Origin: Betaproteobacteria bacterium
GTDB taxonomy: Bacteria; Pseudomonadota; Gammaproteobacteria; Burkholderiales; Rhodocyclaceae
Length of the DNA: 64,000 bases
Direction: 5' to 3'
NCBI GenBank assembly: GCA_020621865.1
Contig: JAHRYW010000005.1
Coordinates: 107,663-171,662, forward strand
The notes beneath the pieces were generated by a model. That model made no database searches, was not told the origin of the DNA, and saw only the letters and a list, made by a program, of their open reading frames with translations. This document shows, piece after piece, positions 20,584-30,037 of this stretch (positions are counted from its first letter, which is position 1; each line of letters starts with the position of its first letter). The position numbers were made by a program, and so were the translations under genes.

Positions 20584-21186
20584 TCAGGGTTGTTGCAGAT
20601 GTTTGCGGATGGCGACGACGACCTGGTCGGGCGGCGTGGCGTGGGCGATCTTGGCGACCAGTTCCCCGTCCGGGGCGATGACGAAGGTGTCCGACGAGTG
20701 GTCGACGACATAGCCGCCACCGGCCGTAGCGACCTTCTGCTCGGCATAGAACACGCCGTAGCGCTTGGCGATTTCGGCAATAGCTTCAGCCGTGCCGGTG
20801 GCGCCGACGATGGCCGGGTGGAAGAACTCGGCATACTCCTTCAGGCGCTCCGGCGTGTCGCGCTTCGGGTCGACCGAAACGAAGATCATCGCCACCTTGC
20901 CCAACTCCTCCGGCGTCAGCAGCTTGAGGCCTTCGGCGGTGGCAGCCAGCGAGGTCGGGCAGACATCCGGGCAGAAGGTATAGCCGAAATAGACCAGCAC
21001 CAGCTTGCCGCGGTAATCCTTCAAGGACACCGGACCGGCTGCCGACTGCAGCGTGAAATCGCCACCCGCCGCAATCGCAGCCCGGGGAATCGGGCGCTCC
21101 GGCATCTCGGGATGCCAGAACAGTGCCACACCCAGCACGACCAGGGCGAGCAGGCCGGCAATCGCCGTCAGGATTCGTTCGGACAT
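20584..21186 (-). CDS. SCO1/SenC family copper-binding thioredoxin-fold protein
   Basis: GKLVLVYFGYTFCPDVCPTSLAATAEGL (CxxxC) and conserved His in VDHSSDTF. Confidence 0.93.
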   Translation of the reverse strand: MSERILTAIAGLLALVVLGVALFWHPEMPERPIPRAAIAAGGDFTLQSAAGPVSLKDYRGKLVLVYFGYTFCPDVCPTSLAATAEGLKLLTPEELGKVAMIFVSVDPKRDTPERLKEYAEFFHPAIVGATGTAEAIAEIAKRYGVFYAEQKVATAGGGYVVDHSSDTFVIAPDGELVAKIAHATPPDQVVVAIRKHLQQP

Positions 21187-21653
21187 CAGTGCTCTCCCGT
21201 CCCAAAGCGATACGGCACCGCGATGCGCTCGCTGCCGGTTTCGATCAGCACCGTCGCCTGCCAGTCCATGTGTCCGGTGATGCACACCGGCAAGGTCACT
21301 TCGCCGACGAAGCGACCATCGCCGCCGGCCACCAGTTGCGGACGGTTGAGGCCCATGTTCATGTCGATGCCAGCGAAATCGACCTCGACCCGCGCCGGCG
21401 TGAAACCGCGTGTCGCCACCTCGACCTGGAAAGGCTTGACCAGCGGAATCGGCCGCGTCGCCATGTTCAGCTCGATCTGACCGCCGTTCGGCAGCGTCAC
21501 CGCGCAGGCTTGCTGCTGCAGGTTACAGGCCGGATCGGGCTGTACCGTCAGGTCGGCTTTCGGCAACAGCATCGGCGACAGCTTGTAGCCGACCACCACC
21601 ACCAGCGCGATCAGCTCCATGCCAATCAGATCAATCAGGATTTTCTTATTCAC
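21186..21653 (-). CDS. Membrane-anchored FixH-like hypothetical protein
   Basis: N-terminal TM; VEVDFAGIDMNMGLNRPQL resembles FixH/CopC-like conserved core. Confidence 0.55.
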   Translation of the reverse strand: MNKKILIDLIGMELIALVVVVGYKLSPMLLPKADLTVQPDPACNLQQQACAVTLPNGGQIELNMATRPIPLVKPFQVEVATRGFTPARVEVDFAGIDMNMGLNRPQLVAGGDGRFVGEVTLPVCITGHMDWQATVLIETGSERIAVPYRFGTGEH

Positions 21654-21761
21654 AAGTCAGGGCCGGGACTTCAGGCAGCAGAGAAGGCAGCATTTTCGCC
21701 GATGCGGCATTTTCAGATTTAATAAACATCAATTCTTTCACAGACCACGAGGCATACAGTG

Positions 21762-21778
21762 TGCGGCAAATTGTCGCA
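21762..21778. promoter_or_regulatory. Putative RegA/PrrA-type site TGCGGCAAATTGTCGCA upstream of nosZ
   Basis: Differs at one base from the site at 13972-13988; about 70 bp before the nosZ ATG. Confidence 0.5.
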
Positions 21779-21849
21779 GTGGCATTTAGCTGCAGGCGAC
21801 GATGGGGGAATGGGAGTTCCAACTTCTGGTATTCATGGGAGAAACCGAG

Positions 21850-24132
21850 ATGAGAAAATTTGCAGTGAAAACCACCGCGCTGCTGTTGGCCGCAGGCTTT
21901 GCAGCCACGGCGTGGTCCGCCGAATCGCTGCAGGACGTGATGAAGCGTCGCGGCCTTAGCCAGCAGGACCTGCTGGCTGCGTCCAAGACCTACGTCCCGA
22001 CCGGCAAGCGCGACGAATTCGTCGTCTTCAGCTCTGGCGGCCAGTCCGGCCAGATCATCGTGTATGGCATTCCGTCCATGCGCATCCTCAAGTACATCGG
22101 CGTGTTCACGCCGGAACCCTGGCAGGGCTACGGCTTCGATGAAAACTCCAAGGCTGTGCTGAACCAGGGCAGCATCGATGGCAAGACCATCACCTGGGGT
22201 GACACGCACCACCCGGCCATCTCGGAAACCCAGGGCAAGTACGACGGCCAGTTCCTGTTCATCAACGACAAGGCCAATCCGCGCCTCGCCGTGATCGACC
22301 TGCGCGACTTCGAAACCAAGCAGATCGTCGTCAACCCGATCTACAAGTCCGAACACGGCGGTGCCTTTGTCACGCCGAACACCGACTACGTGATCGAAGC
22401 CGCCCAGTACGCCGCACCGCTCGAGAACAAGAAGTTCTACCCGCTCGAAGAGTTCAACGAGAAGTATCGCGGTGGCGTCACCTACTGGAAGTTCGACCGC
22501 AAGGAAGGCCGCATCAACCCGAAGGAATCCTTCTCCCTCGAACTGCCGCCGTACTCGCAGGACTTGTCCGACGCCGGCAAGGGTCCGTCCGACGGCTGGT
22601 CCTTCACCAACTCCTTCTGTTCCGAGCGTTACGTTGGCGGCATCGAAAAGGGCCGTCCGCCGTATGAAGCCGGTTGTTCCGCCAAGGACACCGACTACAT
22701 GCACGTAATCAACTGGAAGAAGGCCGCCGAACTGGTCGCCGCCGGCAAGGCCAAGACCATCAACGGTCACAAGGTCCTGCCGATGGACGTTTCGATCAAG
22801 GAAGGCATCCTCTTCCTGGTACCGGAACCGAAGTCCCCGCACGGCGTTGACGTGACCCCGGACGGCAAGAGCATCATCGTCTCCGGCAAGCTCGACACCC
22901 ACGTTTCCGTCTATTCCTTCGAGAAGATCCAGGCCGCCATCAAGGCCGGCAAGTTCGAATCCAAGGATCCGTACGGCATCCCGGTCATCGGCATGAAGGA
23001 CGCCCTGGACAAGCAGGTTCAACTCGGCCTCGGCCCCCTGCACACCCAGTACGACTCCAAGTCCTGCCTGGCCTACACCTCGCTCTACGTGGATAGCCAG
23101 GTCGCCAAGTGGAACTACTGCGAAGGCAAGGTCGTCGACAAGATCTCGGTGCACTACAACATCGGTCACCTGATGACCATGGAAGGCGATTCCATGGATC
23201 CGAAGGGCCGCTACCTGGTTGCGCTGAACAAGCTGGCCATCGACCGCTTCGTGCCGGTCGGCCCGCTGCATCCGCAGAACCACCAGCTGATCGACATCTC
23301 GAACGACAAGATGCAACTGTTGTACGACATGCCGCTGCCGCTGGGCGAGCCGCACTACGCCGTCGCCATCGACGCCACCAAGCTGAAGCCGGGCGTGCGT
23401 TACAAGGTCGGTACCGATTCCCGCACCGACAAGCAGCATCCGGGCATGGTCCGTGCAGGCGAAGAGCGTATCGAGAAGAAGGGTAACAAGATCACCGTCT
23501 ATGGCACCCTGATCCGCTCGCACATCACGCCGGAAACCATCGAAGCCGACGTCGGCGACGAAGTGACCGTCCATCTGACCAACCTCGAACGTGCCCAGGA
23601 CGAAACCCACGGCTTCACCGTGTCGACCTACAACGTTCACGCCTCCGTCGAACCGGGCAAGACCGTCACGGTCAAGTTCAAGGCCGACAAGGAAGGTGTC
23701 TACCCGTACTACTGCACGGAATTCTGCTCCGCGCTGCACCTCGAAATGCAAGGCTACCTGCTCGTCAAGCCGAAGGGCTGGAAGCCGACCAAGACCGAGA
23801 TTGCCAAGCAGAACTACACCGAGGCTGACTACAAGGCAACGATCAAGAAGGTTGCCGACACCCAGGTCGTCATCGATTCCGTGGTCGGTTACATCACCAG
23901 CGTGAATTACAAGGACTTCCCGGATGTCGTGGCCATGGTCGAAGACGCAACCGACCAGCTTGGCAAGATGAAGGATGCCAAGGCCAAGCACGAAGCCGCT
24001 GCCGCCAAGAAGGACTGGGAACAGGCCAATCTGTGGGCCGAGCAAGTCTGGCAATACCAGGTCAAGGCAGCCGACCTCGGTCTGCGCGCCAAGACCTACC
24101 TCGAGCAGAACGGTGCCAAGAAGGTCAAGTAA
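21850..24132 (+). CDS. nosZ: Nitrous oxide reductase, clade II (Sec-dependent)
   Basis: MRKFAVKTTALLLAAGFAATAWSA (Sec-type, no twin Arg); DTHHPAISETQGKYDG (CuZ); VYPYYCTEFCSALHLEMQGYLLV (CuA). Confidence 0.97.
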   Translation: MRKFAVKTTALLLAAGFAATAWSAESLQDVMKRRGLSQQDLLAASKTYVPTGKRDEFVVFSSGGQSGQIIVYGIPSMRILKYIGVFTPEPWQGYGFDENSKAVLNQGSIDGKTITWGDTHHPAISETQGKYDGQFLFINDKANPRLAVIDLRDFETKQIVVNPIYKSEHGGAFVTPNTDYVIEAAQYAAPLENKKFYPLEEFNEKYRGGVTYWKFDRKEGRINPKESFSLELPPYSQDLSDAGKGPSDGWSFTNSFCSERYVGGIEKGRPPYEAGCSAKDTDYMHVINWKKAAELVAAGKAKTINGHKVLPMDVSIKEGILFLVPEPKSPHGVDVTPDGKSIIVSGKLDTHVSVYSFEKIQAAIKAGKFESKDPYGIPVIGMKDALDKQVQLGLGPLHTQYDSKSCLAYTSLYVDSQVAKWNYCEGKVVDKISVHYNIGHLMTMEGDSMDPKGRYLVALNKLAIDRFVPVGPLHPQNHQLIDISNDKMQLLYDMPLPLGEPHYAVAIDATKLKPGVRYKVGTDSRTDKQHPGMVRAGEERIEKKGNKITVYGTLIRSHITPETIEADVGDEVTVHLTNLERAQDETHGFTVSTYNVHASVEPGKTVTVKFKADKEGVYPYYCTEFCSALHLEMQGYLLVKPKGWKPTKTEIAKQNYTEADYKATIKKVADTQVVIDSVVGYITSVNYKDFPDVVAMVEDATDQLGKMKDAKAKHEAAAAKKDWEQANLWAEQVWQYQVKAADLGLRAKTYLEQNGAKKVK

Positions 24133-24172
24133 TACGCAGCCGAAAAGTCTTGATCTGACTTAAGGCAATTAT

Positions 24173-24199
24173 CGAGGGGCAGAGCGATTCTGCCCCTCG
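24173..24199 (+). terminator. Hairpin after nosZ
   Basis: CGAGGGGCAGA-gcgat-TCTGCCCCTCG followed by TTTC. Confidence 0.6.
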
Positions 24200-24222
24200 T
24201 TTCATTTCAGGAGGGAAAAACC

Positions 24223-24531
24223 ATGAAATTTGTAATGTCTCTGATCGCTGCCGCCCTGGTCGCCAGCCCCGTCATCGCCGCTCCGGACGGCGCCAAGCTC
24301 TACGCCGAGAAGACCTGCAACGCCTGCCACGGCCCCAAGGGTGACAAGCCCCTGATGCCGAACTACCCGAAAATCGCCGGCCAGAATGCTGCCTACACCG
24401 AACAGCAGATGAAGGACATCAAGAGCGGCGCCCGCAACAACGGCCAGACGGCTGCCATGAAGGGCGTCATGCATCTGGTCAACGACGAGGAAATCAAGGC
24501 ACTTTCCGAATACCTCGCCAAGCTTAAATAA
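24223..24531 (+). CDS. Monoheme c-type cytochrome of nos cluster
   Basis: Signal peptide, CNACH, MPNYPKIAGQNAAYTEQQMKDIKSG. Confidence 0.9.
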   Translation: MKFVMSLIAAALVASPVIAAPDGAKLYAEKTCNACHGPKGDKPLMPNYPKIAGQNAAYTEQQMKDIKSGARNNGQTAAMKGVMHLVNDEEIKALSEYLAKLK

Positions 24532-24538
24532 CTTGAAA

Positions 24539-24558
24539 AAGCCCGGCCTTCCGGGCTT
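24539..24558 (+). terminator. GC-rich hairpin downstream of cytochrome
   Basis: AAGCCCGG-cctt-CCGGGCTT; no strong poly-T tract. Confidence 0.45.
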
Positions 24559-24642
24559 ATGACGCACATCAAGGAATGCTGATATAGGTGCATCGATAAT
24601 GCATTCAGCGTTCGGAACCATCTGACACAAAGGACACCAAAC

Positions 24643-25410
24643 ATGAAAGCATCATTTCTGCTGATTGGCCTGCTCTCCGCCGGCATCGCTTTCGCCGCCC
24701 CCCCGGCCCCGAAAACCGAGGGCATCGAAGGCAAGGATTACAAGTGGAATGCCCAGTCCGGCGAAAAGGTCGAGGCACTGACCAAGAAGGGTGACAAGAA
24801 GCGCGGCGAAGAAGGTTATGAAACCTGCGGCGCCTGCCACCTGCCCTCCGGTGCCGGCCGTCCCGACGGCACCTTCCCGCAGCTCGCCGGCCAGCACACC
24901 ACCGTGCTGATCAAGCAGATGGCCGACATCCGTGCCGGCCTGCGCGACAACCCGACGATGTACCCGTTTGCCGCCACGCTGACCGATGCTCAGGAACTGG
25001 CCGACGTTGCCGCCTACATCGAAAGCCTGTGCATTCCGCCTGACCACGGCCATTACGACTCCAAGCCGGGCGACGCCGGCAAGGACTGGAAGGTTCCGGC
25101 TGATACCGACAAGCGCATCGCCGAAGGCAAGGCGCTGTACGAAAAGGAATGCCTGGAGTGCCACGGCAAGAACGGCGAAGGCAACAAGGAAAAGTTCTAT
25201 CCGGTGATCGCCGGCCAGCACTACAAGTACCTGCTGCGCCAGATGACCGAAATTCGTAACGGCCATCGCCGCAACGCCAATCCGGACATGGTCAAGATCA
25301 TCAAGAAATACACCGATGACCAGCTGATTTCCATTTCCGCCTACCAGGCCAGCCTGCAGATGCCGGGCAACATGTGCAAGCCGAAGGCTGGCGCAGGCAA
25401 GAAGAAGTAA
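24643..25410 (+). CDS. Diheme c-type cytochrome of nos cluster
   Basis: Signal peptide, CGACH and CLECH. Confidence 0.92.
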   Translation: MKASFLLIGLLSAGIAFAAPPAPKTEGIEGKDYKWNAQSGEKVEALTKKGDKKRGEEGYETCGACHLPSGAGRPDGTFPQLAGQHTTVLIKQMADIRAGLRDNPTMYPFAATLTDAQELADVAAYIESLCIPPDHGHYDSKPGDAGKDWKVPADTDKRIAEGKALYEKECLECHGKNGEGNKEKFYPVIAGQHYKYLLRQMTEIRNGHRRNANPDMVKIIKKYTDDQLISISAYQASLQMPGNMCKPKAGAGKKK

Positions 25411-25432
25411 GTAGTTTGCAGTAAGCTTGATG

Positions 25433-25456
25433 GGTTGCCCGCCTGAGCGGGCAACC
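25433..25456 (+). terminator. GC-rich hairpin between cytochrome and nosB
   Basis: GGTTGCCCGC-ctga-GCGGGCAACC. Confidence 0.5.
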
Positions 25457-25501
25457 TTCACCCGACGCCGCGGGTGGCGTCAGACCACAGAGAACAGCAA
25501 T

Positions 25502-26476
25502 ATGGAAAAGCAAAACAAAATCATCGGCGGCCTTACCTTGATCTCATTGATCTGCCTGATCGCCGCCTACTTTGCCCCGATCTGGTGGGTTTCGCTGACC
25601 GCCCCGAATTATCCGGCCGATGCCTTCCCCGATGGCATCCGCATCCATTTCCATTTCGACGGTGTCTATAACGGCTGCAAGGTAGCCGGCAAGGGCACGC
25701 GGATGGCCAACGAGATCATCCAAAAGGATCTCGCCCACGACGACGAGCGCTACAACCCCATCCTCGACGCCCAGAAGAACGTCGACAAGGGTGCCGAAGG
25801 CCTCGATTGCGTCCATGAAATGAACACCATCAACCACTACGTCGGCATGTTCCCGATCGCCACCGGTGCGCCGGTCGAAAAGCCGCTGGCCAAATTCTTC
25901 TTCGGCTTCTTCGCGGTGATGATGGTGGCTTTTGCCATCGCCCGCAAAAAAGCGCGAATTTTGACGCTGACCGTAGGCTTTGCTGCCGTCGCCGCCTGGA
26001 TGATCGTCGACCAGTTCGTCCTCGGCCATCTGGCCAGCCATGTCGAGCACTACATGCAGGAAGCCGGCACCTTCTTCAAGGAACCGGACAAGATCAAGGT
26101 CTGGGGCGACAACGTCCTCAGCATCTCGAAGATCGTCATCTTCGGCCTGATCGCCGTGATGGGCGTGGTCATCGCCGGCACCGCCCTGGTTCGCCCCTTC
26201 CAGCTGCTGCTGGCCCTGGTCCCGGCCCTGCTGCCCGTCTTCTTCGTGATCACCTACGCCGGCTGGCTGTGGTTCTTCGGCCACAACCTGCATCCGTGGG
26301 GCGCCTTCACCGTCAAACCCTTCATGCCCACGGTCTTCGGCGAAGGCAAGGTCGCCCAGTTCTCGACCTTCTCCTATCCGTACTGGGGCTACGGCCTGCT
26401 GCTGATCATCTTCGTCTGCATGATGCTGGCCCTGCTGATCCGTCGCAAGCAGCTGCGCGAAGGCGGCGCCGAGTAA
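25502..26476 (+). CDS. nosB: NosB-like membrane protein of clade II nos clusters
   Basis: Polytopic; position between nosZ and nosD; MEKQNKIIGGLTLISLICLIAAYFAPIWWVSLTAPNYPADAFPDGIRIHFHFDGVYNGC. Confidence 0.8.
   Translation: MEKQNKIIGGLTLISLICLIAAYFAPIWWVSLTAPNYPADAFPDGIRIHFHFDGVYNGCKVAGKGTRMANEIIQKDLAHDDERYNPILDAQKNVDKGAEGLDCVHEMNTINHYVGMFPIATGAPVEKPLAKFFFGFFAVMMVAFAIARKKARILTLTVGFAAVAAWMIVDQFVLGHLASHVEHYMQEAGTFFKEPDKIKVWGDNVLSISKIVIFGLIAVMGVVIAGTALVRPFQLLLALVPALLPVFFVITYAGWLWFFGHNLHPWGAFTVKPFMPTVFGEGKVAQFSTFSYPYWGYGLLLIIFVCMMLALLIRRKQLREGGAE
25944..25981 (+). repeat. Weak variant of the dispersed element (inside nosB)
   Basis: GCAAAAAAGCGCGAATTTTGACGCT-GACCGTAGGCTTT. Confidence 0.45.
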
Positions 26477-26480
26477 GCCC

Positions 26481-27836
26481 GTGATCCGCCTGCGCCAACT
26501 CGCCAGCTTCGGCCTGGCCACGTCGCTCCTGCTGGTCATCAGCCAGGGGATCTCCGAAACCCAATCGGAAGTCCCCGCCGGCATGGGCGCCCGCGCCGAT
26601 GTCGACCGCCCGAAGCCGACCTTCATGCTGCACGAGCGCGACAAGCGGGTGCACGGCCTGAAGCCCTTCCAGGAACTGGTCGACCAGGCAGAGCCCGGCA
26701 GCGTGCTGCGCCCCCCCGCCGGCAACTATGCCGGGCCGGTCGTCATCACCAAACCGCTGACCATTGAAGGCGACGGCAAGGTGACCATCGACGCCGGCGA
26801 CCGCGGGACGGTGATGGTGCTTAACGCCAGCGACACGACCATCCGCGGCATCCACCTGACCGGCTCCGGCGATTCGCACGACACCGACGATTCCTGCCTC
26901 GACGTCCGCGGCAACAATAACGTCATCGAGAATGTGATCGCCGACAACTGCCTGTTCGGCATCGACCTCAAGCAATCCAACCACAGCACCCTGCGCCACA
27001 ACCGCATCTCCTCAAAGGATCGCGAACTGGGCGTGCGCGGCGATGGCCTGCGCCTGTGGTACAGCAGCGACAACCTGATCGAAGGCAACGAGGTCATCGA
27101 CTCGCGCGACATGGTGGCCTGGTATTCGCACCGCAACATCTACCGCAACAACCTCGGCAAGCGCAGCCGTTACTCGATCCATTTCATGTTCGCCAACGAC
27201 AACATCGTCGAAGGCAACCGCTTCTACGACAATGCCGTCGGCGTCTATTTCATGTACACCGAGGGCGGTGTCCTGCGCAATAACGTCATCTCGCACGCCA
27301 CAGGTGCCACCGGCATGGGCATCGGCTTCAAGGAGTCGTCAGGCACGCTGGTTGAAAACAATGAAATCATTTACTGCGGCATCGGCGTCGGTTCCGACCT
27401 TTCGCCCTTCCAGCCCGATTCGACCATCGAGTTCAAGGGCAACCGCTTTGCCTACAACGGTATCGGTGTCCTGTTCAATTCGGAAACCGGCGGCAACAAC
27501 CTGCGCGACAACGTTTTCGAAGGCAACCTGACCCAGGTCAGCTACGGTAGTCGCAGCGGCGCCGACAATGCCGCCAAGAACTCCTGGGCGGCCAACTACT
27601 GGGACGACTACCAGGGCTTCGATCGCAACGGCGACGGCATCGGCGACCAGAAGCATGAACTGTATTCCTACGCCGACCAGATCTGGATCGAGCTGCCGAT
27701 GGCCCGCTTCTTCCGCAGTTCGCCCGTCCTCGAACTGCTCGATTTCCTCGAACGACTCGCCCCCTTCTCGACGCCCGACCTGATCCTGCGCGATGAGCAA
27801 CCGCGTTTCGTCAAACCGGAAAGGAAAGCTGCATGA
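26481..27836 (+). CDS. nosD: NosD, periplasmic copper-processing beta-helix protein
   Basis: Parallel beta-helix repeats, SVLRPPAGNYAGPVVITKPLTIEGDGKVTIDAGDRGTV. Confidence 0.95.
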   Translation: MIRLRQLASFGLATSLLLVISQGISETQSEVPAGMGARADVDRPKPTFMLHERDKRVHGLKPFQELVDQAEPGSVLRPPAGNYAGPVVITKPLTIEGDGKVTIDAGDRGTVMVLNASDTTIRGIHLTGSGDSHDTDDSCLDVRGNNNVIENVIADNCLFGIDLKQSNHSTLRHNRISSKDRELGVRGDGLRLWYSSDNLIEGNEVIDSRDMVAWYSHRNIYRNNLGKRSRYSIHFMFANDNIVEGNRFYDNAVGVYFMYTEGGVLRNNVISHATGATGMGIGFKESSGTLVENNEIIYCGIGVGSDLSPFQPDSTIEFKGNRFAYNGIGVLFNSETGGNNLRDNVFEGNLTQVSYGSRSGADNAAKNSWAANYWDDYQGFDRNGDGIGDQKHELYSYADQIWIELPMARFFRSSPVLELLDFLERLAPFSTPDLILRDEQPRFVKPERKAA

Positions 27837-28705
27837 GCGACCAGGAAGACGACCGCCAAGCGCCGGCCGGCACCACCTCAAGCGCCGCGCCTGCCGTATC
27901 GATCGCCAAGCGACAGACCAACCGTCGCCGCGTACTGCGCACCATCCTGCTGACCGGCGGCGTGCTCGGTGCCGCGATGTCCGGTTTCCTGCCGCTGGTT
28001 TACGCCCAGAAGAAACGCCTGCGCCCGCCCGGCGCGCTCGACGAAAAGGACTTCCTGTCGAGCTGCATCAAGTGCGGCCAGTGCGTGCAAGTCTGCCCGG
28101 TTTCGGCCATCAAGCTGGCCGACCTGGTCGACGGCATGGGCGTCGGCGCACCGTACATCGATGCCCGTGAGCAAGCCTGCGATTTCTCCTGCGATGCCGT
28201 GCAATGCATCCTGGCCTGCCCGACCGGTTCGCTGACTTACCACAAGCCCGATTTTCTGCCCGTGCGCAACGGCGCCGCGCTGGCCGCCAAGCCCATCCTG
28301 CTGGCCAAAGAAAAGGACGCCGAACCGACGCTGAACCTCAACGAGCGCATCGGTGTCGCCCGCCTGGTCCGCCCGGAGGCCTGCCTGGCCGTCCAGGGCA
28401 AGGGCTTCAAGGGGCAGACGCGCGGCCCTGGTTTCAAGGGCAAGATGCGCTACATGGCCGTCGATCGCTGGAAGCCGATTCCGATCGCCGAGCACCCCTA
28501 CGACGTCGCCGAATGCGACCTGTGCGCCAGCGAATGCCCGATCAAGGGGGCCATCTCGATCGAAACCGTCTTCGCCCCGGATGGCAGCCAGCGCAAGTCG
28601 CCGGTCGTCCATGAACCCTGCGTCGGGTGCGGCGTCTGCGAAATGGTCTGTCCGGTTGAACCGACGGCCATCGCCATCGAAGCCCGGGAGGTGTGGAAAG
28701 TATGA
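27833..28705 (+). CDS. nosG: NosG (NapG-like) 4Fe-4S ferredoxin
   Basis: Multiple CxxCxxCxxxCP motifs: SSCIKCGQCVQVCPVSAI; ECDLCASECPIKGAI; GCGVCEMVCP. Confidence 0.92.
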   Translation: MSDQEDDRQAPAGTTSSAAPAVSIAKRQTNRRRVLRTILLTGGVLGAAMSGFLPLVYAQKKRLRPPGALDEKDFLSSCIKCGQCVQVCPVSAIKLADLVDGMGVGAPYIDAREQACDFSCDAVQCILACPTGSLTYHKPDFLPVRNGAALAAKPILLAKEKDAEPTLNLNERIGVARLVRPEACLAVQGKGFKGQTRGPGFKGKMRYMAVDRWKPIPIAEHPYDVAECDLCASECPIKGAISIETVFAPDGSQRKSPVVHEPCVGCGVCEMVCPVEPTAIAIEAREVWKV

Positions 28706-29688
28706 GCGAACGCCTGAAACGCCGCTTCGTAGACCAGATCAAGGTGCTGTTCGGCTGGGATCCGGCCAAGCCAAGCAAGCCGGAGGACATCAGTCCCGAA
28801 GCGCAGAAGATTCATTTCTACAAGAAGGGCAACCGCGATCTGATCGAGCAGAAGCTGCATGCACGCGCCCATGCCGAACACGGCAACAAGTGGCGTAACC
28901 GCCGCTGGGCAACGCTGATTTTCGCCAACCTGCTGTTTGCCGTTTCCTTCGCCCTCGACATCCAGATTCTCGAAGGCGCGCTGACCGCCTCGCGCTTCGT
29001 CGGCTTCCACCTGATCGACCTGAATTCAGCGCTGCAGGTCATGCTGGCCCACAAGCACATCATCAACAACCTGCTGATCGGCACCGGCACCGTACTCGTG
29101 CTGTGGGTACTGCTGGGCGGGCGCACCTTCTGCTCCTGGGTCTGCCCCTATCACCTGCTGGCCGAATGGGCGGAAAAGCTGCACCTGTTCCTGGCCAAGA
29201 AGAAACTGGTCACCGACCAGACCATGGACCGTCGCCTGCGCACCGTCTTCTGGATCGTCTTCGCGCTGCTCGCCCTGGCTACCGGCTACACCGTCTTCGA
29301 GGCCATCTCGCCGACCGGCATTCTCTCCCGTGCGCTGATCTACGGCCCGGGACTGGCCGTGCTCTGGGTGCTGGCCCTGCTCTTCTTCGAAGTCTTCTTC
29401 TCGCGCCGCGCCTGGTGCCGCTACGCCTGCCCGATCGGCCTGACCTACGGCGTCGTCGGCATCGTTTCGCCGCTGCGCATCAAGTACAAGCTCGACGGCT
29501 GCTTCCATGAAGGCGACTGCCGCAAGGTCTGCCTGGTGCCGCACGTGCTCGACACGGTGATCAAGGGCCGCGCCGTCGAAACCGAAGTCGCAATCGGCCC
29601 CGACTGCACACGCTGCGGCCTGTGCGTCGACACCTGCCCGACCGGCTCGCTGACTTTCGAGGTCAAGGGCCTGTCGAAACTGATGTGA
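28702..29688 (+). CDS. nosH: NosH (NapH-like) membrane quinol/ferredoxin protein
   Basis: TM segments, FCSWVCPYHLLAEWAEKL, CRYACPIG, CTRCGLCVDTCP. Confidence 0.92.
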   Translation: MSERLKRRFVDQIKVLFGWDPAKPSKPEDISPEAQKIHFYKKGNRDLIEQKLHARAHAEHGNKWRNRRWATLIFANLLFAVSFALDIQILEGALTASRFVGFHLIDLNSALQVMLAHKHIINNLLIGTGTVLVLWVLLGGRTFCSWVCPYHLLAEWAEKLHLFLAKKKLVTDQTMDRRLRTVFWIVFALLALATGYTVFEAISPTGILSRALIYGPGLAVLWVLALLFFEVFFSRRAWCRYACPIGLTYGVVGIVSPLRIKYKLDGCFHEGDCRKVCLVPHVLDTVIKGRAVETEVAIGPDCTRCGLCVDTCPTGSLTFEVKGLSKLM

Positions 29689-29721
29689 TTTTGGCCAAAA
29701 TTTCCGGCTTACCGTAGCATT
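29686..29721 (+). repeat. Dispersed uptake-signal-like element, copy 5 (nosH 3' end)
   Basis: TGATTTTGGCCAAAATTTCCGGCT-TACCGTAGCATT. Confidence 0.8.
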
Positions 29722-30037
29722 TACGGCGGTCCGCCGGGCAGCTGCAAAATCTCGACTAGGTTGACCGCCTGATCTCACGACATCTGACCACGCAATATGG
29801 TTGCCTTGACCTGTTGCCGACAGACAGCAGTCGGCCAATTGCCGCCGGTCGCAGAAGCTTACACATAGCGGACGCTCAAACTTTCCAAATGCATAATGCT
29901 TGTTCATCGGCCCCAATGCCGATAATCTCTTTGTCATTCAATGTTTGAGGCCCCATTCAATGTCTCCGCATGATTTCAAGAACCTGCCGCTTATGAACCT
30001 GAAACGCAATACAAGCAATCACTTGGATTGATGCCTG

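Noticed and set aside
21646-24054. 802-aa minus-strand ORF antisense to nosZ
   Set aside because: Shadow ORF from high-GC codon bias opposite a strongly supported nosZ; no recognisable domain.
27541-27555. AGCTACGGTAGTCGC in nosD as an element copy
   Set aside because: Lacks AATG and both A/T tracts; ordinary coding sequence.
24133-29700. Missing nosR as evidence of a defective nos cluster
   Set aside because: Clade II clusters typically lack nosR and use nosB/nosG/nosH; absence is expected.
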